From NCBI GenBank assembly GCA_948099385.1, contig CANUEZ040000208.1, positions 1,364,001 through 1,428,000 on the forward strand: 64,000 nucleotides of DNA. Reading direction: 5' to 3'. The translations under genes and the position numbers were made by a program. The notes below the pieces were generated by a model that saw only the letters and a program-made list of their open reading frames with translations, did not search any database and was not told where the DNA came from. Positions 33,381 to 43,664 of this stretch are shown piece after piece. Each line of letters opens with the position of its first letter. The first letter of the stretch is position 1. This DNA is from Fasciola hepatica (lineage: Eukaryota; Platyhelminthes; Trematoda; Plagiorchiida; Fasciolidae).

Positions 33381-33752
33381 GTTCAGGAGTATGTGGACAA
33401 CAACGAGATATACCCTCGAAAATTATGCCCCAGGGGACAACGAGTACAAAGTCAAAGGCGAACCATGAAGCTTGCCAAAGAGTGCCGCTATGTTACGCAA
33501 ATGCTTGTAATTCGGGAGTTAAGTTTGTGCAATCACTGACCATAATTAAAGGACCAGTGATTATCGTAATCACGGAGATGTAGTCGAAAAAGAGGTGAAA
33601 TGTAATGGAAATACGAGTCTATGCTGTCTGCAAACTGGGCGAATGTTTACTTTCGGTAGTAAGGGCTGACTATAATCAGTAGGTTTACCGTTTACATTGC
33701 ACAATCTGCCAAAATTCAAACCACTGCATTCTATGTTTTTCTGGGCCCGTAG

Positions 33753-33923
33753 CTGATAAAGATAGCTTGCGTTTACAGAGCTCCGTAAAAACAAAGAGGG
33801 GAAGACTTGAAACCGATACAGCTTTTACAGACATTGCCAAGTGGGTCAAAACATTATCTTACGGAGAACGGTATTTTTTGGGAATGAACTGGAACGATCA
33901 ATGCGCCCTAAAAGAGACTACCG
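33753..33923 (+). CDS. Possible exon
   Basis: Good acceptor (GTTTTTCTGGGCCCGTAG) and donor (ACTACCG|GTAATG), phase 1 on both sides. The peptide contains 'AFTDIAKWVKTLSYGERYFL' and 'MNWNDQCALKETT'. No family was recognised. A competing minus-strand frame exists at 33570-33794. Confidence 0.4.
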
Positions 33924-35640
33924 GTAATGCCTTTGTGACATGGCTTCACAGTCATGTCCTTTCACATCTAGTAGGACAAACAACGTGTTTTCGTGATGGA
34001 CAACGCTAGATCTGATAGGTAGTACATATCGATCTGACGTGAGTTATCTAGTAAAAGAAGGACTATTGTGTAATAGCTATCACGGAGCCACGCGAGCGAT
34101 GTTTGGTATAAGATACAGCAAAACAGGAGCAAAATTGGTTCAGTACTAACCTGGGGTGGACGAGGATAAACTATGGGAAGCTGCACAAAGTATAATTTGG
34201 TAGCCAAAAGTTCCAGGACTATCTGTGAGGGAAACGTGGTGTTGCGTGATCTGCGAACGCTCGTTCGAACAGGAACATGTTTCATATCCCTCAAGCGACA
34301 CATGTTCCAGGTTCTTTTGTCTTGCGGTGTAATTTCCACCAGATTTTGTGATAATTCTAAAAGTGAACGCTAAATATTTTTTGTCAATCTTCAAGATGAT
34401 GCTACTCATGACAGCATTGGAGACATCGGTTGTGACACCAGTGAAACTGTTTTTTAATCAATAGTGATCTTCAATTCGAAGGTTGCTATCACATCTGTCA
34501 CAAGAGATGATATCCACACAATATCACGAAATTGTTTTTCTGTCACGGCTAGTGAACGGAGCACGTCAGCGGTCGCTTCTCTCCTACGAATGGTCAGATA
34601 CCATAGTTTAAGATGAAATAATCAAAATATACGAAAAAGCCAATGAACAACAGGCATTTTTACTATATCATCTCAGGTAAATATTTCTCATCCACTGTAA
34701 AATCATAATAATCCGCATATTGGTATCCATTTCGACGGAACACAAATTTCGTCCTTGCGAATTATGTAACTAGGAAACCTAGCCAATGGGTGCACTATAC
34801 TTTCCTTCTAGGCAACCGCGGGTGAGCTCAGGCTGTTCGGTTATTCTCTGTTTTGACACAGTCCGTCCGATGGGATTTGGTTGTTACATTTGTGTAATCA
34901 TATATCGAACCGCGAATAAATAGCAGAACAACTGCATTGTACCGTTCAAATTTGCTAAACACCAGCTTGCGGCAACTTGAGTCCATCCAGAATGAGCGGA
35001 AATGGGAGATATTTTCCAATGAAAGTTTTCAACGAAGGTGATAAATTGTACCCTAATCAGCATAACATTCACGAGGATCACAAAAAAGTGCTTTCCATTC
35101 TGCCACATGAAAATCTCTTGGAAGGTTATCACGCAACGGGGTATACGTCTCGCTATCTGCCACAAGAATTATAGTCTTGGTTGTAACTGCATTCACTGGT
35201 GAATGCTTTACCTTGATGATTACACAAACTTTATAAGGGATCCACTTGGAAAAACTGTCACAAAACAGTCCGGGTAAACGGAACAGTTTCAGTGTTGGAA
35301 AGGAAAGATGACACACGTTTTCTACAATAAACTGAGTAGACTAGGGTTTGCTCCTTTTTTATTAAACTGTTATAATCATTCCAAAATTAACACGCGGAAC
35401 GTGAAATATGACAATGCCGGAAATATTCTCTCAACCATCATTTAAGACTGCCGCAAAATGTCACGAATCGGATAGGCTCAGGAAACAAGCTTTGTATTTG
35501 CAAGTACAATGGAAATCAAAATCGTTCATCAAGTTGAGATAACGGGTCAATTAGAAATACACGGTTGTTCCCCCAAAAGTTAATTCGTCTGTTAGCTCCG
35601 TTAGCCTCCAGAACGAGGAAACGCTCCCAAGTATGGATTT
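33924..35640. other. Unassigned stretch with competing open frames
   Basis: Around 34880-35316 both strands are open for 60-90 codons. Plus reads 'RQLESIQNERKWEIFSNESF' up to a possible donor (CGAAG|GTGATA); minus reads 'TIILVADSETYTPLRDNLPR'. The sequence alone does not say which, if either, is coding. Confidence 0.3.
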
Positions 35641-35670
35641 TCGATATGAGTAGTATGCATTTCTATATGG

Positions 35671-36210
35671 ATGACAGGACGGACTCAGTCAGTCAACCAA
35701 TCAATGATTTCGCATTCACCGGTTGCACTCAAAGGACGCCACTTCTTATGCACTTACTGCAATCCTGTCAAAACACCGATAGACCTAGAGGAAAGCTTCA
35801 AGTGGAAAGAACTGGAATATACATTCCAACGGGATCAAGCAATCACCGGAGCAGAGCACAATCAGATTTATTTACAAAGCAAATACACACGAAGATGCTC
35901 GTATACATGGAACATCTTACCAAACGCACATGTCATATTAGGCCGAGAACCAGAAGCTAGGAGAAGTTATTGCGAGAAGACTGATTCACGAATTGCTGGT
36001 CTATGGGCATATATTGCGTTGACGTCCACGCGGCACCAAAACAGCCAAGAATCGGAGAATTGTATGAAGAAAATTATGCAAGCGGTAACAACAACCGAAG
36101 CACTGGCAGAACAATATTGCAATCAATTCATCCACAATTGCCAAAATATCCTGCTGACCAACGACGTTATATGCCACAGCCAACCATGCAGCGAGAAACC
36201 CGAGGTATGA
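35671..36210 (+). CDS. Unassigned open frame, 179 codons
   Basis: Unusually long frame for this AT-rich window, with 'KGRHFLCTYCNPVKTPIDLE' and 'WNILPNAHVILGREPEARRS'. A second plus frame overlaps it (36003-36236, Q/N-rich, 'PQLPKYPADQRRYMPQPTMQ') and a third lies at 35565-35960. The composition hints at retroelement gag, but no knuckle or capsid motif is seen. It ends 36 bases before the hairpin at 36246. It could be chance. Confidence 0.25.
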   Translation: MTGRTQSVNQSMISHSPVALKGRHFLCTYCNPVKTPIDLEESFKWKELEYTFQRDQAITGAEHNQIYLQSKYTRRCSYTWNILPNAHVILGREPEARRSYCEKTDSRIAGLWAYIALTSTRHQNSQESENCMKKIMQAVTTTEALAEQYCNQFIHNCQNILLTNDVICHSQPCSEKPEV

Positions 36211-36245
36211 TGGATATGGGGATCAACTGGAATTGACAAATCTAC

Positions 36246-36440
36246 CGCCACAGAGAATCAGGCCGGAACAGGAACCAGTTTTTGGAAAAAAACACACCAT
36301 GGTGGGATTTCTACAAGACCCGAAGAAACGGGACACAAACAGTTCAAATCCAATAAAATCATTATCACAATCAACAATCCCAACATGGTGTGTTCTTTTT
36401 CCAGTAGACAACTCCAATTCCGGTCTGATTCTTTGCGGCG
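36246..36440. repeat. Imperfect inverted repeat (hairpin), ~63-bp arms
   Basis: 36246-36308 (CCGCCACAGAGAATCAGGCC...) pairs with the reverse complement of about 36374-36440 (CCGCCGCAAAGAATCAGACC...), with a spacer of about 65 bases. The arms are roughly 80% identical by eye. The best run is AACACACCATG on both arms. Open frames on the two strands mirror each other because of the symmetry and should not be read as genes. Confidence 0.85.
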
Positions 36441-36747
36441 GAAGAGTTTCATCTGGTAGCGCCAAGTGTGACTCTAAAGTCAGGGTGTGTGACACGGTTT
36501 CTCACATTTGTTGAGGAAATTTTCCATGTGTTCTGAGTGATTTGCCATATCTGCCTTATCAAGATCACAAATTGAATCCTGTTCTCAAAATTGGATGTTC
36601 AGTTATACCATCTAAAGCTCATTTCCCACCTTTAGTAAGCGATGTTTATTCCTCAATCGAATTTCTTCCATTGGCTGATTCCCTTCAGTTGTATTTGTAG
36701 AAATGCTTTATATGTAGAAGTTGAATTTTACCGCTTTTGAATGACAG

Positions 36748-36842
36748 CTGACTCGTGAACCAGGACAAGAAATTTCATCAAACGCATTCGAAAACAGGGG
36801 TTGGATATGCCCCGGATCTTTACATTCAACTACATTTGATCG
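36748..36842 (+). CDS. Possible small exon
   Basis: Acceptor TTACCGCTTTTGAATGACAG, donor GATCG|GTAGGC, phase 0 in and 2 out. The peptide contains 'EISSNAFENRGWICPG'. Its exit phase does not match the entry of the stronger exon at 36979. Confidence 0.3.
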
Positions 36843-36978
36843 GTAGGCAACGAGCATTTTTTGACCCGTATCTTTATTTCAAGCTGGTCAAGAATTGTAA
36901 CGAACTTCTAGCAGTCCTTGAGATACGCGTAGCACAATCCATAAGATGCCAAATGTCCATTTGTGGATTTCTATACAG

Positions 36979-37156
36979 TTCTTCATAACCAATCAAAAAT
37001 ATTACGCAAAAACTGTACCAATCTGTACGGTAACCGCTTCTTGAATTTGAGTGGGCCAAATGCTACCAAATTTAGAATCGCTTGGGATTTAAGCAGCCAG
37101 GTCAAAGAAATGTTTGTAGACAATGTGGGTCGAGGGTCATGGGACAAAGTCAATAA
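36979..37156 (+). CDS. Exon candidate rich in N-glycosylation sequons
   Basis: Acceptor CCATTTGTGGATTTCTATACAG (phase 1), donor GTCAATAA|GTAATT (phase 2). In about 58 residues it carries four sequons (NQS, NCT, NLS, NAT): 'LHNQSKILRKNCTNLYGNRF' and 'LNLSGPNATKFRIAWDL'. This density is far above chance and resembles the lectin-like gene at 2.5-10 kb. The domain was not recognised. The phase-0 reading of the first 50 bases also has a donor (TACG|GTAACC). Confidence 0.5.
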
Positions 37157-38144
37157 GTAATTTGCAGACAGTGCCAGTATAAGGTAAATGTCCGATGTGT
37201 AGTTGAACGAGCTAGTCAACGTAGTGCGAACCTTTAACGAGAAACACAAATTCTGGGTGGGGGTAGTGGCTCGAAACGATCTACATCTGGAGTTTCAAAT
37301 TCGGTTGTTTTGTCGAATACAGTTATGATATAACTTGAAAAACTATCAAACAGATATCCATTCAGAGTCATTCAAGTTTTCCCTTAAACATGGACAACAC
37401 CTGTAACAATTTCGAGGAGAAATCCTTACATTATTTGACTGTTTTTCAATATATTGTCATTTTCTCATACCCAAACCATGTTTTTGGCAGGCAGTAAAGT
37501 TGTTGTACACTCGAATGGCCTGTATCCGTAAACGTGTCTATTTCTCTTTGAACAAGAAAATAATTCAGACCAATCACAAAATTAAAGTTGACGTGCTCCG
37601 CAGATACTCTAGGTGCACATGAAATCAACTTTGTAGCGAGCAATAAACCAGTCCAGAATAAAATGGATTTTTTTCAACTAGACCATCAGTACAAACCACG
37701 TACAAAAACATAAAACACACCGCAGAGATTAACAAAACTGAAATGCTTTACTGAAGCATTTCGAGTCCAGCAATAATTGTATGCTCCTTGTCGTGGGTAA
37801 TTATTTTACACATCTACATAGAATTTGATTTGTTCCGACAAAGATCCAGTCAAAGTCGATAGAACTTTTGCACTGATAACAGTACATCCTAGGTGTATCG
37901 TAATATATCCCAGTCATCACCTTAACGATGGTAGTTAGCTTCACTGAGCATCAAACCATATTCTAGTCAATCCCATTTTGAAATACTTGTTCCATGGTGG
38001 ATTTTCAAGGATGACTGTCCGAGTGATGTTTTGGTGAAATATAATCTGTCAGTCAGCCGGTCGATTGTTGATAACTGTTTACCCAAATGCATATTCTGTG
38101 TAGACAAAATATTGCGTTATCTTATGCTTCTTTTGTATCCTCAG
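37157..38144. other. Probable intron
   Basis: Nothing was recognised. It ends in an excellent acceptor (TTATGCTTCTTTTGTATCCTCAG). Confidence 0.35.
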
Positions 38145-38460
38145 GTATTCAAGTCTAGCAATGGCAAAACGTATGTCCAAATTGGCGGATCACGTGGGTC
38201 GAAATACTCTCCAGTGAATAAGTATATTTTGAGTTCGTTAGAATTTCAATTTCGTTATTTGATACCAACCTTTGTTCCAGTTTTCACGAATATCCTGATG
38301 ATGCGTAAACTGTACCAACTAAGAATCCTCACATCGGAAAAATTGAAATGTGACGAGGAGAATTCCCAAAGTCATTATGAGTTGGACAATGGTCAAGCCG
38401 AAGATTCTCCCCATTCTTCAGGCTTCATTCTGAACACTTCATTTAATGGATGCTTTCTGT
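38145..38460 (+). CDS. Possible exon with one hydrophobic segment
   Basis: The acceptor is one of the best in the window. Phase 0 continues a 230-codon frame (38031-38723) with 'FKSSNGKTYVQIGGSRGSKY', a hydrophobic stretch 'YLIPTFVPVFTNILMM' and a polar stretch. A second hydrophobic stretch ('LVEGILVVLTIVIFGD') lies downstream in another frame. Phase 2, which would match the exit of 36979-37156, gives only 22 codons to a donor at CTCTCCA|GTGAAT (38212). The phase and right boundary are therefore open. Confidence 0.35.
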
Positions 38461-41016
38461 CTCACTATGGTACAAACTTTAGTCGAAGGAATTCTTGTTG
38501 TTCTGACGATAGTCATCTTTGGAGACATTGGTCAATGGGACATGGGCTCGATCACCATGTCCACCATGTGCTCAAGGTTTTATTGCTTAGTCACTCTTCG
38601 GAATACTATGACAATGCACTGGCGAAAGTGTGTTCCGATTCTACTGTAAATCAAACTGAGAGTGAAGTGGTATTGTTCACTTATTTGCAAACGTGGGAAA
38701 ATAATTGTCATTTCATCTTTTGAAGGTATTATAAATTACTTCGAATCTCTGCCCGCGATTTCTCCACTGGGATAAACTTGGGTATTTAGAAAATTGGACG
38801 ATGAGTAGTAAATAACCCTTACATACAACTTCTGAGGAAGATGCTCTCATTTGTCGTTTAATATAAGGAATCTTTGCATAAAACTAGCGCGCGAAATCAG
38901 GATTGTTGACGGAATGACGGGCAGAACAAGCACGTGTTGGTGAATCTCAGGGTCACCTGCCTGGAGACACAACGGAAACACAAATAATGGTAAATAAACA
39001 ATAGGTAAGCACCCACTCCGTCATTGACATTAAACAGTCAGTTCCAGTTTACATCCAGTCAGACTAATACACGTTTGGTTTGTTTGTACACCTGAAACTG
39101 GGCACAGAGTCCGCGATAATCGGGATATCATTTGTTCAGCTGACAGGATGATCCACTGAGAGGAAGAGAAATCAATGCAGATAGCAGTGAAAAAGTAGCC
39201 CGTGTATATCTGTTGGCCGGTAGCAGGGGACACGGAAGCCGAAAGCATTTAACGGAGCATCCAGTAGGACATTCTCACCTACACATCTGCAAAAGATGTT
39301 CACATTCAAACCGGTTGTGCTTTCGACTGAGAAATAGATTTTGTAGCATCTCTCGATGTACCTTGAAACATTGGCCGAACGACCAGGCACTTATTTGCAC
39401 GATTTCATGAACACCCGGCTATTTAAATGAGGGAGAAATAAGAACATTTACGAATACTATGTGTTCGCTTGTTGTAGTTTCGAGTCATTTTTGCACAGTT
39501 TGAAGGGTTCAGGGGTGACAATCGAGACTCGTCAAGTGTTGAATCATAGCCAAAGCCAAAGCCGGGAGATGCAACCTTACAATCCTCTCCTGAGGGTATG
39601 GAGGTCATTTGTGTAAGCAATGAGGCCCACTTGGCTCAATTCATGTTCACAAATAGGTATTGAATCAATCAGTTATTCTACATCCTAGTCAATTTTATTT
39701 GTACACAATAACCATGGAATATGTAATTGAAAGTTTTCTAAAAGTTAAACGCCACTTTTTGCATCTTCTTGTCAGCCTCTGCTTGATAATTTTGTTTTTA
39801 TATTGAATATTCAATTGCGTGATATTGCATATTATGGTAAATTGTATTATTCAGAATAAAATCTGGACAGCTCACCAGGTATCTGTTAACCATTGGGCAT
39901 AAAAGACGAACATATTCTAAATGAAGTCATATTTAGGATTGGTTTGTAAACACTTGGCTGTCATGTACAAGTGGACATTCCAAATATGGAAAGCTTGTGA
40001 AGAAACCAAAATATGGGTTGAGTTCATTTTAGGGAGATGAATAGAGCCTCATTTATGTGTGGTAGTTGTGATTTATTTTCGTATTGCCTGAAATTTGATT
40101 GAATCTGATGTAGACGTATAATTTGTAATTTATTGCTAGCTCGACGAAAGATAAAGGAGTGTGTTCGTCAAACTTTCGCCTTGCGCGACAAATGTATCTT
40201 AAAAACAGAAAAACATTCAGATATGGAGTATTATTAGGTCCTTGACAAAAATAAACTGTTGCAATTCCATCATTCACAATGCCTCTAATGTACCTTTTCG
40301 TTTCGAGCTTCAAAGACGTATCCTCACAGAACAGAATGATTTTTGCTCACTGAGTGGCTGAAGGTGTCCCGAAATGGTTTTTGCTATAAGTGACCCATTT
40401 GGAATATAGCGAGCGCTTCAGCAAGAACTGCGGCATAAGCAATTTTGAACCTTCATTGAATAGACCAGCTTCGAGCGTTCCTAGTGCGATAACGCAACGA
40501 GGAGGCCAAGAAGATACGGTTAAAGGATGCCATGCCAATTGAGGTAGAAAGGCGAAAATAGGACGCGCGGTTCTTAATCATGTTGGTGCTCATTCGGATG
40601 TGTAGCCGACATTTGTAATCCCAACAGGTTTAGCTTTAATAATAAATTTCTGATTGTTTTGCAATTCGAAGTAAAAGAAAAATGAGGCTGATCTATATTC
40701 GTTATTTGGAGAGAAAATGATGAACTAATTCAGTGCTACCCACGTTCGTCTTCAAATTTTATTCAAGTGGATCAAAGACACCGGGTTTTATATCTCAGTT
40801 GAGTTCCTAATATTCCGGTGTGTAGACATCTGTTTTCCCACTCATTTGCATAAAACTTACCATCGACATGGACGCTTGCGTAAATGGAGTCGTTGTTCGA
40901 TGGATTAGCTGTGACGCAAACACGAGACGCTAACAGAAACCACAGTTGTGATTAATCTGTGGATTGCTCAATGAAGAGTATCCATCAACACCCCTTCCCA
41001 GTGGTTGTGTACGCAT
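38461..41016. other. Unassigned stretch
   Basis: Beyond the second hydrophobic stretch near 38470-38530, no coding or repeat signature was recognised on either strand. Confidence 0.3.
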
Positions 41017-41051
<35 letters not shown>

Positions 41052-41070
41052 GTATACATATATATATATA
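41017..41070. repeat. (AT)n / (TATG) microsatellite
   Basis: AT repeats with a few TGTA interruptions. They create artificial 'IYIYIY' frames on both strands. Confidence 0.95.
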
Positions 41071-41332
41071 GTTACAATGCAACAGCATGTCTTAATGTGT
41101 TCGCCAAACTTCACCCTACTGCATGTTCCCATGCCGGAATACCTTGGCCATATCATCATTCCGTCTTCACTAATTTTGTGATCACCTTTTGACGTTGTCA
41201 CAGAAAAGTACCGTCAATATTGGCATGCCCAATCTTGTATTATATGCATTTTGATACATCAAACCCATGAAGAACCTGAAATCCTTGCTAAGAATCAGGT
41301 CCGAAAAATAAGTGAGAAATAAAACGAAGTAG

Positions 41333-41538
41333 GTGTTTGGAAAACAAAGCAACCGGTGCTGTGAAACGTCCGCTGGGTGGAAAATCAGTCTATGGAAGAA
41401 AGCTTTTCCGTCTTATGGACATTTCCACTTCACCAAAGATGACAAGATTTTTTCAAGTGCAAAGTAACTTAAAACGGCCCAATTCCAGTCCCCATTGTGT
41501 GGCACAGATAAATGGTGCATTCTTTATCCAATATACTG
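41333..41538 (+). CDS. Possible exon
   Basis: 68 codons, phase 2 in, phase 1 out at TATACTG|GTCAGT. The peptide contains 'KATGAVKRPLGGKSVYGRKL' and 'NSSPHCVAQINGAFFIQYTG', with one sequon. The donor is fair; the acceptor context is purine-rich and poor. Confidence 0.35.
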
Positions 41539-41899
41539 GTCAGTAGGAATGAATCAAATACGTGGGTTTGGGCAAACTGTTAAGATGCACGTGGTTTTAT
41601 TGTGCTTGAAGGATCTTACCTTGCGGTTAGATATTTAGAAATGCCAATCTCGTGCAGACTTCACGTTTTTCGGCCAAGTCCTCAAAAGTGATGGTATGAG
41701 ACCGAGATTCGAAAGAACTGGCAAATCCTATACACAAACGTAACCGACATAAAACGTATTCTCGGAGTATGCTAATGTGAATTCCGGTATTGACTCGAAC
41801 TGCGGAGGACAGGAAATGTTCACTGTTAATGCTTTAGAAAACTTACGAAAAGGGAGCTGCACAACCCGCACGGGATTGCGAGGCTGGGCATGTTTCCGG

Positions 41900-42250
41900 G
41901 GTTGCAAAAATAATATTTGACTTTGTTTGGTCGTCTATTAGCCAACTGTAATGATTGTGATGTCCTAAGAACTCTTTGGGATTGGGGAAATATCAGTCTC
42001 AGACAACTAAATACTTATCGATGTCGCTCCAGGTCAATCAATTTCAATATTCAAATGGTCATTGGACTCGGAGATGAAAACCGAGCCACTAATGGGCTTT
42101 CTCGTGATAAAACCGAACAAAACGAGCACATTGATGAGTGGCTGCTAGTGTCCACTGTGGAATTTGAAGAAGCTCTCGATGTCAGAAGGGAGAAAATTTA
42201 AAATTATGTTGCGAACGGCAAATGCCCAACTTCAATAAAGAGTTCCCTTT
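41900..42250 (+). mobile_element. Ty3/Gypsy RNase H end / start of integrase
   Basis: The frame at 41917-42201 contains 'SINFNIQMVIGLGDENRATN' followed by 'GLSRDKTEQ'. This matches the closing block of Gypsy RNase H (F-x-I-x-Y-x-x-G-x-x-N-x-x-A-D-x-L-S-R), with the key Asp replaced by Asn. The following 200 bases may be a ruined integrase N-terminus. Confidence 0.6.
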
Positions 42251-43178
42251 GGGTCAATAGCCTCACCAGAGTAAGATGACGTGCCCCATTCACTTGTTTT
42301 ATGTTTGGCACCAGGAGTTGACACCAGTGGACGAGTGTCTCATGCATGGAAAGATGTTCGTGGCCCGTCGAAGTTTCTTTCCTAAAACTGGCCTCTGTTC
42401 ATTAGGAAATTGGAAAGAATGCTAAATCGTGTTTCTGGTCTCTTTGGATGTATACTTTCCTACAAAACTGCGTTCACGACTGTGAACCGTACCAACTGTG
42501 GGATTAGAGTTGAAAACAAGTTGGTTCATTACACAGCCAGTAGTCTATTTATTGAGGCCTTGGTCCATGTTTGCTAATTACGTCATGTGTCCAGTTTGCT
42601 TGACACCTAATCATCAAGTGAGTTAATCCATTTTCACTCGTTTGCACCCTGATTGGTTTGAGGTGCTCGTATGTGTGTAGAGGTTATGATGATGAGTATA
42701 ATTTGATGTTGACGGCACATTTATCTGATTTGGACTGCCGGAGAAAACAGTTATAAACAACGGCCTTGGGTGCATAAGGCCGGGCTCCAGTACTTATTTG
42801 GAAATAGTGTCCTTTATCATTATTCAACAGCGCCCTAGAATCAAGCGAAAAACGGTGTCGTGTAGAGTTTAGGAGGAATATTGAAGGCAATTTGTCTTTC
42901 GCGTGAAGGTTGAGAGAACGCTGTTTTACAAGCTCCCGCTGCATACTGTCCAGGGCAATATCGGGACATAACCATGACACCGATGTAACTCATGTTTGCA
43001 CATTCTATTTGTGCAGCGCTGAAGTATGCATAATCTCCGCGCCTAGACAAAATTTCGACCTCAACAATGACATCAGGCTACCTATGCGAAGTCAGCTGTT
43101 CTAATCTTACCAGGGACCTTTGTCCATCACAAAAGAATGTTGCGAAGAGTGAATCTAACGTATATGAGCCTATTGTTC
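42251..43178. other. Unassigned stretch
   Basis: Overlapping open frames on both strands near 42684-43104, without recognisable motifs. It could contain more of the Gypsy fragment. Confidence 0.3.
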
Positions 43179-43664
43179 TCATGTCAAATCATGGAAAATG
43201 GACAGCAAAATATGTCCGAAGAAAATCCACAAAGCAATAAACAAAGTGAAACGGGTAAGAAATAACTGTATTTGAGCATCTAAATATTGCTGGTTGGTGA
43301 AAATTGCCCAGTCCCAAATATGTTCCATTTTCCAGACCGCGTTGTAGAAACACTGGTCCTCCGGCTGCCTGAGAATTTTGACGGCGTTCTGGTCAGTTGT
43401 CTTTGGCCATTCGCTCGACTCCATTGTGCACCACTTCCGTTCGCCTTGTCCGATTGCTCCAATTGACAGTTTGATCGGGAGCTCCCCACATGGGCTTTCA
43501 TGTTGTTTCTTGAGATCACGTCGCGTCCCATCTACTGATCCGTATACATCCTTTTGTCTGCTGTGGTATGCTCCTAATAGATTCTCTGTCCGTTTTCCGG
43601 TCTGTGGCTCTCGATTAGCTGGCCCAATAGGTTTGGTATTCACATCGTTCTGTTGCCTCAGCAC
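43179..43664 (-). CDS. Unassigned open frame, 161 codons
   Basis: Minus strand, with 'NREPQTGKRTENLLGAYHSR' and 'KILRQPEDQCFYNAVWKMEH'. A plus frame (43378-43725) and a second minus frame overlap it. A polar, retroelement-gag-like composition is possible, but no diagnostic motif is present. Confidence 0.2.
   Translation of the reverse strand: MLRQQNDVNTKPIGPANREPQTGKRTENLLGAYHSRQKDVYGSVDGTRRDLKKQHESPCGELPIKLSIGAIGQGERKWCTMESSEWPKTTDQNAVKILRQPEDQCFYNAVWKMEHIWDWAIFTNQQYLDAQIQLFLTRFTLFIALWIFFGHILLSIFHDLT

Noticed and set aside
36223..36514. Paired open frames on both strands
   Set aside because: They mirror each other because of the inverted repeat and are not independent genes.
36755..36990. 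PLAT/LH2-like reading of 'TGVGYAPDLYIQLHLIG', suggesting a polycystin
   Set aside because: Only one strand of the fold is suggestive, the frame crosses the proposed splice sites, and nothing else polycystin-like was found.
38145..38650. Rhodopsin-type GPCR helices 5 and 6
   Set aside because: The two hydrophobic segments lie in different frames and lack the family signature residues.
41016..41201. Open frames with 'IYIYIY' runs
   Set aside because: They are translations of the AT microsatellite.
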